Source: Chloroflexota bacterium (GTDB lineage: Bacteria > Chloroflexota > Anaerolineae > Promineifilales > Promineifilaceae). Taken from it: a DNA stretch of 45,313 nt. A program made the position numbers and the translations under genes. The stretch spans positions 1-45,313 of the forward strand of contig JAGNBF010000063.1 in the NCBI GenBank assembly GCA_018004935.1, given 5' to 3'. Positions 25,493 through 33,104 of the stretch are shown piece after piece (the first letter of the stretch is position 1; the number at the start of each line of letters is the position of its first letter). The notes under the pieces are model-generated. The model did no database searches. It was not told the DNA's origin and worked only from the letters and a program-made list of their open reading frames with translations.

Positions 25493-25520
25493 AAAACACC
25501 GGCAAAGTCCGGTGTTTTTT
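25493..25520 (+). terminator. Terminator-like hairpin between response regulator and kinase
   Basis: Arms AAAACACCGG and CCGGTGTTTT around CAAAGT, followed by T residues, 17 bases after the regulator stop and 25 before the kinase start. It should lower kinase expression relative to the regulator, or act as an attenuator. Confidence 0.85.
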
Positions 25521-25544
25521 ACCTTTTTACCGTTCATTCCCCCC

Positions 25545-27020
25545 ATGTTTCGTTCTCTCCGTAGCCGTCTACTTCTCTCATATGTCACTGTTATCAGCAC
25601 CGTGCTGGTGGTAATGACTATCTTTTTGTTGGCCGCCTCCCTCTCGGCCCAATTACGTTTTGACCCCACCTGGCGCGAACTCATTATTATTGCCCGCAGT
25701 GTTGATGCGGAGATTGTCCGTGCCCGGCAGGCGGGTATTGCCACAATTGAGACGGAACGGTTTGAGCAATTTTTAGGGCAGATCGCCACCAATCAGAATG
25801 TGCGTGTTTTGGCGGTACTGGCAGGAACAAGGGAAGTGATTTTTGACAGTCAAGGGGACAGTTGGGTGGGGGAAACGATCAGTACAAACCCTATCCGCAG
25901 TGTGTTGGCTGTGGATGAAAACATCAGTTTGGGCCATTATGAGGCTCCGGATGGCTCAAACTGGTTAGTTTTAACGCAGGCATTAGCAACATTTCGCGGC
26001 CGCAACCAACTTTTTATCGTTTATACGCGGCCGCGCCCCACCCCCTTCGCTATTTTCCGCCAGTTGTTTTTCTCCCCCTTGTGCCAGGCCGGGTTAGCCG
26101 CCTTTGTTGTAGCCGTACTACTCATGTTATGGCTCAACCGTTCAGTTACGCGGCCGCTAAAGGGGATGGTGCAGGCCAGTGAAGCGATGTCCGCCGGAGA
26201 TTACGCCCAACAAGTGCCCGTACAAGGGCCAGAAGAAATACAACGGGTGGCGCTTAGTTTTAATAAGATGGCCACTCAGGTACAGAAAGCCAACCTCTCA
26301 CAGCGCGACTTTGTGGCCAATGTATCTCATGACCTCAAAACACCTCTCACATCCATTCAAGGGTGGAGCCAGGCATTGTTGGATGAGGTGGCCCGAACAC
26401 CAGAGCAAGTAGGAAACGCGGCCGCGATCATTCATAGTGAAGCCGAACGAATGAACCGTATGGTCAGTCAATTACTTGACCTGGCCCGCATCGAATCGGG
26501 TCAGCTTAAATTAAACCTGACCCCCATCTCTCTAAGTGATCTCCTGACTGATGTCTACAACAATCTACTGGTACAGGCCCAAAACAAACAAATTCAATTG
26601 ACCCAGGCACTATCCCCTGTGTCTCCCATTTTGGGCGATGGGGATCGGTTGATGCAGGTGTTTACCAATCTGGTAGACAATGCCCTGACGCATACACCAA
26701 CCGGGGGCAGAGTACATCTGGTGGTGCGGCCGCATGGCGAAAAAGCCGTTGAAGTGTTGGTCCAAGATACGGGTAAAGGGATTCCCCCAGACGAGCTAGA
26801 GCGGATATTTGAACGGTTTTATCAGGTGGAAAAATCACGCACTCAGACAGGCGGCCGCAAAGGGGCGGGTTTAGGGTTAGCCATTGCCAAAGAGTTAGTT
26901 GAAGCCCAGCGCGGCCGCATTTCCGCTCATAGCCAGCCCGGCAAAGGCACGACCATGGCCATCCGCTTCCCCCTTTCATCCGCCCCCGAAAACTCAACCA
27001 TTACCCGCACCTTATCCTGA
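25545..27020 (+). CDS. Sensor histidine kinase
   Basis: 491 residues, inner-membrane. TM1 (about 10-30, LLLSYVTVISTVLVVMTIFLLAA) and TM2 (about 175-195, GLAAFVVAVLLMLWL) flank an extracytoplasmic sensor region of about 140 residues. HAMP (RPLKGMVQASEAMSAGDYAQQV) is followed by HisKA with His262 (FVANVSHDLKTPLTSIQGW) and HATPase_c with N (VDNALTHTPTGG), G1 (VQDTGKGIPPDELERIFERFYQV) and G2 (KGAGLGLAIAKELVE) boxes. The signal sensed is unknown. The ATG follows a C-rich leader with no clear ribosome-binding site, and a terminator-like hairpin sits just upstream, so expression may be low. Seven GCGGCCGC sites, the densest gene in the window. Confidence 0.95.
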   Translation: MFRSLRSRLLLSYVTVISTVLVVMTIFLLAASLSAQLRFDPTWRELIIIARSVDAEIVRARQAGIATIETERFEQFLGQIATNQNVRVLAVLAGTREVIFDSQGDSWVGETISTNPIRSVLAVDENISLGHYEAPDGSNWLVLTQALATFRGRNQLFIVYTRPRPTPFAIFRQLFFSPLCQAGLAAFVVAVLLMLWLNRSVTRPLKGMVQASEAMSAGDYAQQVPVQGPEEIQRVALSFNKMATQVQKANLSQRDFVANVSHDLKTPLTSIQGWSQALLDEVARTPEQVGNAAAIIHSEAERMNRMVSQLLDLARIESGQLKLNLTPISLSDLLTDVYNNLLVQAQNKQIQLTQALSPVSPILGDGDRLMQVFTNLVDNALTHTPTGGRVHLVVRPHGEKAVEVLVQDTGKGIPPDELERIFERFYQVEKSRTQTGGRKGAGLGLAIAKELVEAQRGRISAHSQPGKGTTMAIRFPLSSAPENSTITRTLS

Positions 27021-27158
27021 GAGGCAGAGGCCGTGTGTATAGAGCAATCGTGCCCCATACACAGCGTTTTTTACGGGTGTTTACCTGCAAAAAACAACAG
27101 AGGGAAAAGGTCCCGCCCCTATGAACACGCTTTGGGGTGAATGGTGGGGTTGCAACAG

Positions 27159-28052
27159 TTACGCTGAAGCCAACAAACGCTGGCCAAGGGCCAGGGAGCC
27201 TAACACCCCAGCCAGTCCCCCCAATGCCGGGGGGACAATGTATTGATCAATCTCCTGCAAAATGGCTGTGTGTTGTACATAGCCGCACAAAAGTGTCTGC
27301 ACCTGTTGCCGTACCAGGCCAAAAATGTGGGGTTGGCTCATTACGCCACCGCCTAAAATAATCCGTTGTGGGGAAAGGGTACAGATGAGGTTGACCAATC
27401 CGTAGGCAATATAATTGGCTTCTAGGACCCATGCCGGATGATCGGGGGGTAAAGTTTCGGCGGGTTGGCCCCAACGGGCTTTCATGGCTGGACCAGAAGC
27501 CAACCCTTCCAGGCAATCACCATGAAAGGGACAATGCCCGGCATAAGGATCATCGGCCCGGTTGTGGGGAATGAGGATGTGGCCCATCTCTGGGTGAATG
27601 AGGCCATGCATCAGGTGGCCTTCAACCATGCCTCCGCCACCAATGCCGGTGCCAATGGTCAGGTAAAGGAAGGTATCCAGCTCTTGCGCCGCTCCCCAGC
27701 AATATTCCCCGTACGCGGCCGCGTTTACATCCGTATCAAAAGCCATAGGCACCGGGATAGCCTGCTGAATCTGCCCCACCAGATCCGCATTAGCCCAACC
27801 CGGTTTAGGGGTAGAAGTAATGAAGCCAAATGTAGGTGAGAGGGGTTGAGGATCAATGGGGCCAAACGAACCAATACCAATCGCGGCCACCGGTTCTTTC
27901 TGCTGTTGAAAAAAGGCAATCGCCTGAGCTATCGTTTCTGCGGGGGTAGTGGTGGGAAAACGAACCGAATCACGAATATCTTGTGGCCCTGTGCCCACGG
28001 CACAAACAAATTTTGTCCCGCCCGCTTCAATGCCGCCAACGAGTGTTGTCAT
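27159..28052 (-). CDS. scrK: ROK-family fructokinase
   Basis: 297 residues. The N-terminal ATP loop is [28 protein letters not shown] and [12 protein letters not shown] are typical of ROK fructokinases (ScrK/GmuE type) and not of glucokinases. [12 protein letters not shown] carries the catalytic Asp, and [11 protein letters not shown] with [18 protein letters not shown] makes the zinc site of ROK kinases. It would phosphorylate fructose at C6 in the cytoplasm. It has no sugar-transport neighbours. The ribosome-binding site TAGGAG comes from an R7 repeat. One GCGGCCGC encodes part of VNAAAY. Confidence 0.9.
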   Translation of the reverse strand: MTTLVGGIEAGGTKFVCAVGTGPQDIRDSVRFPTTTPAETIAQAIAFFQQQKEPVAAIGIGSFGPIDPQPLSPTFGFITSTPKPGWANADLVGQIQQAIPVPMAFDTDVNAAAYGEYCWGAAQELDTFLYLTIGTGIGGGGMVEGHLMHGLIHPEMGHILIPHNRADDPYAGHCPFHGDCLEGLASGPAMKARWGQPAETLPPDHPAWVLEANYIAYGLVNLICTLSPQRIILGGGVMSQPHIFGLVRQQVQTLLCGYVQHTAILQEIDQYIVPPALGGLAGVLGSLALGQRLLASA

Positions 28053-28120
28053 GGTTTATGCTCCTACGAAAATGTAGGGCGATTTGGTAAATCGCCCGGT
28101 GGACGATTTACAAAATCGTC

Positions 28121-28159
28121 CTACAGATTTTCATTCCTCTTGGTGCGCTCAAAGCCCAT
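28121..28159 (-). CDS. R7 micro-ORF upstream of fructokinase (12 codons)
   Basis: ATG to TAG on the minus strand, reading MGFERTKRNENL, with AGGAG six bases upstream. It is followed by the two R7 hairpins and then the Shine-Dalgarno sequence of the fructokinase gene. The layout (leader ORF, hairpins, ribosome-binding site) is that of a leader-peptide attenuator, but translation is unproven. Confidence 0.35.
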   Translation of the reverse strand: MGFERTKRNENL

Positions 28160-28287
28160 GGGGAACTCCTGAGAAAACAAGTTGCGAGTGGCGAGTGAAC
28201 GCTTACTCGCCCACTCGCTACTCGCCTACTCACTATTTTCATTCCATTTGGTGAGCGACGCGCTCATGGGGAACTCCTACGTAAGCG

Positions 28288-28437
28288 TTCAGTTACCCCG
28301 CCCCCAGGGGCGGGGAACTTTTCTAAGGGGCATTTTTCGGGGCGAATGCCCCGAAAAATGCCCCATTGGAATTCCCCCTTCCCTCGGGAATCGGCAGGGG
28401 GATGGGGTCAATCAATGCGTTACCCGTTGATTAAATT
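28288..28437 (+). repeat. R1 element (loop GAAT)
   Basis: GGGGCGGGGAACTTTTCT, a palindrome with arms GGGGCATTTTTCGGGGC and complement around GAAT, then TTCCCCCTTCCCTCGGGAATC and GATGGGGTCAATCAATGC. The loop is the reverse complement of that in the copy at 19777-19828, although the flanks have the same orientation. Confidence 0.88.
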
Positions 28438-28593
28438 GAGAATTGTTACCATTCAGGATTCCCGTTGACCAGTCAGGAGAATCGTCCACTTAACTTTTCC
28501 TCATCCCTGAACTTTTGATATACGATTATTCTCGGGCTGATAGCTTTTCAGTGGGACCGATTATAATTCAGGAAAAAGAAAAGGGAGAATGAT

Positions 28594-30042
28594 ATGCGTT
28601 ATTGGCTGGCGGTCCTGTTTTTATTGTGTTTGGGGTGGGCAATGGGGGAAAATGCGGCCGCACAAGCAGTCCCTACAGTTACCTTTAGTTCTACGGAAAC
28701 GGTGAACAACTTTCCCACCAGTCTGATCTTCCGGGTCACAGTGGCCATAGATCAGGGCGAAATTACCAGTGCCCGGTTACGGCTTCGTAATAGCAACTTC
28801 ATTAACCTCGCCAGTAGTATCACCGTCATTGATCTAGAGGTCAACCCTGGCCCCAGCGTCAATCTAGACTACACCTGGGCCATTACGACTGTTCCCAGCA
28901 CCCCTTTCTTTTATACCTGGGAAATCACCGATACAGATGGCAATATCATTCGTAGCCCAGAAGAGTTGGTTTATTATGATGATACCCGTTATGACTGGCA
29001 GATATTAGAAAATGAATCTTTGCAAGTCTGGTGGCATGATCGTTCGGACTCATTTGGGGAGCAGGTATTTGCTATCGCTAATCAGGCGGTTGCCCTTCAG
29101 CAGACCGTTTTTCAGACAGAACTGGCATTTCCCATAAAAATCATCATCTACAATAATTTTGATGAATTTGCCGAATGGCAGGGGGGATTGGTGGATTTTA
29201 TTGGCGGGCAGGCCTTTCCCAATATTGGCGTGACCACCCAAATTGTGAGCGCTTTTGGTTCACAAGACGAATGGCTGAACGATGTGATTCCCCATGAGAT
29301 TTCCCATCTCTACCTGGCTCAGGCCAGTTTTGATCCGCGTGCCCCGGTGCCCACCTGGCTGGATGAAGGGGTGGCCCAGTTTAATGAATTCGGGGATCAC
29401 TCCTCAGCCTTAACCCTGGTAGAGCACGCGGCCGCAAACGGAGAACTCCTCTCTCTTTCCACTTTGCGTTATGGCTTTGGCTTCCAAAACAGTGAAGACC
29501 GCACCCGGCTGGCCTATGCCGAAGGGCTGAGCGCCGTAACCTATCTCGTCGAAACCTACGGCACAGAGGGTCTGGCCACCCTGTTAGCCGCCTACAACGA
29601 TGGCATCGGCACAGAAGGGGCGTTTAAGGCGGCGTTAGGTGTTACACCCGGTGAATTTGAAGCCGGGTGGTCGGTTTGGCTAGGATTAGAGGCGGGCGAA
29701 TTTGCCACGCCCACACCCTGGCCTTTGCCTACTTTTCGTCCTTCACCCACATCTATGCTCTTCGCCACCCGCCCCCCCATAACCAGCACCATCCAGACAG
29801 CCGCGAGCGCGGCCGCAACGCCTCCGACGCTGTCTATTACCAATACCCTACCTGCCACAGCCATTGCCCAGGCCAAGGTTACGGTTGTGGTCCAAACCCC
29901 TACCCCCGGCGCCACCCCCACCCGGAGTGATGTCGCCACCGGAGGAAGCTCTGGCGTTTGTGGGGGTCTTGCCCTTTTGTTACCATTAGTGGTTTGGTCG
30001 CGGCCGCGGCGCCCAAAGAAAACATCCGTCTCGACCATTTAG
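28594..30042 (+). CDS. Peptidase-MA-like secreted metalloprotease with C-terminal sorting signal
   Basis: 482 residues. An N-terminal signal peptide (MRYWLAVLFLLCLGWAMG) is followed by a beta-rich domain (about 25-130) and a gluzincin peptidase domain with His234-Glu-Ile-Ser-His238 and, 20 residues on, Glu258 in TWLDEGVAQF, the expected zinc ligands. Residues about 370-450 are Thr/Pro-rich. The C-terminus has GGSSGVCGG, a hydrophobic stretch (LALLLPLVVW) and RPRRPKK, which looks like a CTERM-type sorting signal or membrane anchor. So it is a predicted surface or secreted protease of unknown substrate. AAAGGGAGAA precedes the ATG. Four GCGGCCGC sites are present. Confidence 0.88.
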   Translation: MRYWLAVLFLLCLGWAMGENAAAQAVPTVTFSSTETVNNFPTSLIFRVTVAIDQGEITSARLRLRNSNFINLASSITVIDLEVNPGPSVNLDYTWAITTVPSTPFFYTWEITDTDGNIIRSPEELVYYDDTRYDWQILENESLQVWWHDRSDSFGEQVFAIANQAVALQQTVFQTELAFPIKIIIYNNFDEFAEWQGGLVDFIGGQAFPNIGVTTQIVSAFGSQDEWLNDVIPHEISHLYLAQASFDPRAPVPTWLDEGVAQFNEFGDHSSALTLVEHAAANGELLSLSTLRYGFGFQNSEDRTRLAYAEGLSAVTYLVETYGTEGLATLLAAYNDGIGTEGAFKAALGVTPGEFEAGWSVWLGLEAGEFATPTPWPLPTFRPSPTSMLFATRPPITSTIQTAASAAATPPTLSITNTLPATAIAQAKVTVVVQTPTPGATPTRSDVATGGSSGVCGGLALLLPLVVWSRPRRPKKTSVSTI

Positions 30043-30059
30043 GCACTAAGTGCGTTACT

Positions 30060-30300
30060 AGCGACAAAAAATTGGGGACCTTTCTCATCTGCCGGAAATT
30101 ACAGGGGGATGGGCGAATCAACTCATTACCCGATTAATAATTTAATCAACAAGCGGGAAAGGGGAAACTCCATTTGTGTTATTTTTCGCGGGCAAACGCC
30201 CGCGAAAAATAACACAAAAAAAAGTTCCCCACCCTGGGGGTGGGGAACTTTTCTCGGCACGGTTTGGGAGCGGTCGCATCCAAACCGCGTCAGTTGCTAC
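30060..30300. repeat. R1 fragments and hairpins between convergent genes
   Basis: A right half of R1 (30072-30160) abuts a hairpin with arms GTGTTATTTTTCGCGGGC and complement (about 30176-30220), then GTTCCCCACCCTGGGGGTGGGGAAC, itself a palindrome, and a diverged one (CGGTTTGGGAGCGGTCGCATCCAAACCG, given here as arms CGGTTTGG/CCAAACCG). It looks like two R1 copies joined head to head with different cores. It may also serve as a bidirectional terminator. Confidence 0.7.
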
Positions 30301-30304
30301 CCCC

Positions 30305-31402
30305 TTATCCCGTAATTGGCAACCCATTTAACGGCACACTCAACGTAACCAACCAGGCATAAATCCAGCCCGTTGTGCCATCCGCCAGGCGTACCTGTAC
30401 CCATTCCGATGTATGGTTCCGCCCCAATAAGGCCAACACCTGCCCCGGATAAACACCACTGAGTGTGTAATAACCTGTGCCAGGCCCGGAACGGACATTG
30501 GCGGCAGTCGTTACCGTGGCCGTGACACCACCAGCCGCTGGGGGCGGTGTCGTGCCTGTGCCCCCTTCCAAAACAGGTAAACTACTCACCACTACATTGG
30601 CTGTCACAAGAGAGGCATTGACCCACCCTTCTGTACCACTGCCCAGACGGATTTTTGCCCAGGTGCTATTGCTATTTCGCCCCAAAAGCGTGACATACGT
30701 TCCCTGATGAATGGCGGTGATAACACCGTAACTAACGCCAGGTCCATAGCGTACATTCAAAGCCCCCGTCGCCACCGTGCCGCTGGCCGTTGTTCCCGGG
30801 GTAGAGTTATCTAAAACGGTCAGATTAGCAATAGCAACATTGGCGGTAATAAGTGAGGCATTGGCCCATCCTTCTGTCCCATTGCTAAGGCGAATTTTGA
30901 CCCAACTACCATCAGCGTTACGCCCTAAGAGCGTGAAACTGGCACCCTGATAAACTGAGGTCAGAATCCCATAACCCACACCTGGCCCGGAACGCACATT
31001 CAAGGCCCCTGTGGCAACCGTACCACTGGCAGTGGTGCTCGGTGGGGGTGTTGTACTCCCATCTGCCAGAGGTAAACTGGCAATTGCCACCGTAGGAATG
31101 ATATAAGGAGCGCTTACCCAACCCTCGTGGCCGGTGGCAAGGCGAATTTTAACCCAACTATTGTTGTTATTGCGGCCAATCATTGTAACTGCTTGACCTT
31201 GATAACATACAGTTACCACACCGTAGCCTAAGCCTGGGCCGGAACGCACATTGAGTGCTCCTGTACCAATGGTGGCGGTGGCGCTACTTTGGTGCAAAGG
31301 AATAGCTGAGGGCGCGGCCGCGACAAACGATCCTGGTGTGCCCCATACAAGTAAAACAAATATGGCTACCAAAAGGGGAAAAGGTATAGCGTATTTTCTC
31401 AT
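30305..31402 (-). CDS. Secreted protein with four bacterial SH3 domains
   Basis: 365 residues. A signal peptide (FPLLVAIFVLLVWGTPGSFVAAA) is followed by four SH3b repeats. Each starts with (G)ALNVRSGPGxGYG or a variant and has LLGRNxxxSWVKIRLxxGxEGW; they are joined by short Thr/Pro linkers. Bacterial SH3 domains often bind cell-wall peptides. No enzyme domain is attached. The ATG at 31402 follows GGTGATC and leads into the signal peptide; the longer open frame to 31597 is rejected. One GCGGCCGC lies in the signal region. It converges with the peptidase gene. Confidence 0.9.
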   Translation of the reverse strand: MRKYAIPFPLLVAIFVLLVWGTPGSFVAAAPSAIPLHQSSATATIGTGALNVRSGPGLGYGVVTVCYQGQAVTMIGRNNNNSWVKIRLATGHEGWVSAPYIIPTVAIASLPLADGSTTPPPSTTASGTVATGALNVRSGPGVGYGILTSVYQGASFTLLGRNADGSWVKIRLSNGTEGWANASLITANVAIANLTVLDNSTPGTTASGTVATGALNVRYGPGVSYGVITAIHQGTYVTLLGRNSNSTWAKIRLGSGTEGWVNASLVTANVVVSSLPVLEGGTGTTPPPAAGGVTATVTTAANVRSGPGTGYYTLSGVYPGQVLALLGRNHTSEWVQVRLADGTTGWIYAWLVTLSVPLNGLPITG

Positions 31403-31723
31403 GGTGATCACCTTGGGTAAGTGAGTAGTGGCGAGCAGACGCGGCCGCAAACTCCCTTTGTGAGCCACATTTGCTACCACTGGCGCTAAACTTTCACGAA
31501 TAAGCGAAGTATAGAGCAGAGGCGCAACTCCCATCAAGAGGGAATCATCACTGAATATACCCATCACGGTCACATATTGGTGGCTTGGTGGGGACACCGG
31601 CTACAGCACGTAAGCCCTAAACTTTCCACAGGTTTATGTCAACTCATGGCTCTCAGCGACAAACCTGCGTCAGGTTGCCAAATCTTATTCCCGATGGTAT
31701 CAGATCTGCGGCAGACTGAACGG
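31403..31723. repeat. Intergenic region with a partial R6 copy
   Basis: Holds one GCGGCCGC outside any gene (31441) and a partial R6 (about 31575-31625, GGGGACACCGGCTACAGC to GTAAGCCCTAAAC). Nothing else is recognised. The promoter of the SH3 gene should be near 31440-31500. Confidence 0.6.
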
Positions 31724-32269
31724 CTACGGTGTACTTTTCATAACCTTGAGGAGTTGATTGATATCAGGATGATCCCCGGCATGGGCACTGTAATGGGCAA
31801 ACTGGATAACACCCTCTTCATCTACGACAAACGTACCCGGCAACATCTTGGTATTCCCCGTCGCTTCACCTTGCAAATGCCCACTGGTCATTGCTCGCAT
31901 TGAAGCCACGTAAAGGGCTGGATTGGCTATTCCCCATAAACCAAATTCTGTTAAGCCGTATTGTTTGTAAGCCTTTTCATTTTGGTCTACATGACACACA
32001 AGACTAGGAGCCAGTTTGCCACAAAAATGGCGTGCATGTTTTGGTTCTCCCAACCCAACGGCGATAATGCGTAACCCTGCGGCCGCAAATTTTTCGTGAG
32101 ACTGCTCCAACTGAGCTAGCCACTCGCGACAAAAAATTCAGCCAAAGTGCCGCAAAAATGTTAATACAATGGGGCCATCAGCCCAGCATGATTTCAAGTC
32201 AATTTTTTGCCCTCCAGCGTCATACACCTGTTCGGAGGGGGCCATCTGACCCACACGCAATCTTGTCAT
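31724..32269 (-). CDS. Peroxiredoxin-like (AhpC/TSA) protein, candidate selenoprotein with in-frame UGA
   Basis: Read through one UGA (32140-32138), the frame gives 181 residues of a thioredoxin-fold, PRXL2A-like peroxiredoxin: MTRLRVGQMAPSEQVYD, then PIVLTFLRHFG-U-IFCREW, AAAGLRIIAVGLGEPKHARHFC and GTFVVDEEGVIQFAHYS. The UGA is residue 44, where the family has the first Cys of CxxC (Cys47 is kept), so the motif becomes UxxC. An inner hairpin (32104-32116) has arms GCTC/GAGC and loop AGTTG, with an outer GTGG/TCAC pairing (32096-32123). Its loop begins 26 bases after UGA and has G at its second position, as in bacterial SECIS elements. AAAGGA precedes the ATG. The alternative is a single-base nonsense mutation. 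One GCGGCCGC. No selenium-system gene is in the window. Confidence 0.75.
32096..32123 (-). promoter_or_regulatory. Candidate bacterial SECIS hairpin
   Basis: Upper stem GCTC/GAGC, apical loop AGTTG (32112-32108), internal loop CTA/AGTC, lower stem GTGG/TCAC with one G-T pair. Distance from the UGA and the G near the start of the loop fit the known bacterial pattern. The stem is short, so the call is tentative. Confidence 0.5.
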
Positions 32270-33104
32270 CCTTGTGATTTCCTTTGTATCTATACAGGTG
32301 GGGTATGGCTCTGCCTGAGCTTGTCGAAGGCGGAGCCGGGCTTTGACAGGCTCAGCCCCCGAGGACGTGTATAGTTACTTTCCTTTTACTAAAAAATGGT
32401 CTAAGAATAACTTCCCTTTTGGCTGTGGCCGGTCCCCTGATCGCGCCACCCAAGTTATGTTCCGCCAAAACCTGATCGTAGTTTAAAAAATTAATCAGAT
32501 AATGGAATCCCCCCCACCCCTAACCCCGCCCCAGGGGCGGGGAACTTTTCTAAGGGGCATTTTTCGGGGCGAATGCCCCGAAAAATGCCCCATTGGAATT
32601 CCCCCCTTCCCTCGGGAATCGCAGGGGGAATGGGGTCAATGAATGCGTTACCCGATTAAAAATTTAATGAACAAACAGGTTTTCAGAAACGTGTCCGGTC
32701 CAAACCAGGAAGTTATATTTTTACGAACCCTAAGCCAGGCACCAGGTTCTTACACCCGCTCTTTCCTGACGCGCTACTTTATGCCTTGAAAAATTACCCG
32801 TCACTTTACCAATAACGGCGAGTAACCCGAAACAATTAACCCCCACCTCCCGCAATTAGTTATCATGTGTAGCTTAACACACAAATCAATATCGTCAATA
32901 TTTTGTCCATATTTCAGATAAAGATCCGCTCTTTGTCTAGCTATGAGTAATAAATTGATGATTATGCGGTTGTTTTTTTGTATTTATGGACGAGAAGGGT
33001 GCAATTTTTAGAACCAAATACAAACCAAAAACACGCCCCTGTTAAGATAAAATGTAAGCCACTCAAGCACACATCTATACACTAATAAACAAGGAGCTTT
33101 CACT
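32270..33104. repeat. Repeat-rich then A/T-rich intergenic region
   Basis: R8 (32287-32378), an R6-related piece with GGCCGGTCCCCTGA (about 32417-32445), and R1 (32478-32672, loop GAAT) set inside an R3-like repeat: AAACCTGA lies to its left and CAGGTTTTCAGAAACGTGTC to its right. From about 32780 to 33104 the sequence is A/T-rich with no repeat of the named families, and probably carries the promoter of the secreted-protein gene. No gene is seen. Confidence 0.75.

Larger units (their letters stand above)
28053..28593. repeat. Repeat-filled region: R7, partial R7, R1
   Basis: Reading leftwards from 28270: a diverged R7 head with micro-ORF (28226-28267), then a region of short CTCGC/GCGAG repeats (28180-28232), then a full R7 unit (28061-28172) leading into the fructokinase gene. 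To the right is an R1 copy (28288-28437) whose core has loop GAAT. The last 150 bp before the peptidase gene show no repeat and should hold its promoter. Confidence 0.8.

Noticed and set aside
32138-32140. UGA read as Trp through a variant genetic code
   Set aside because: Other genes, for example the histidine kinase and the XdhC gene, end at UGA, and Trp is encoded by TGG throughout.
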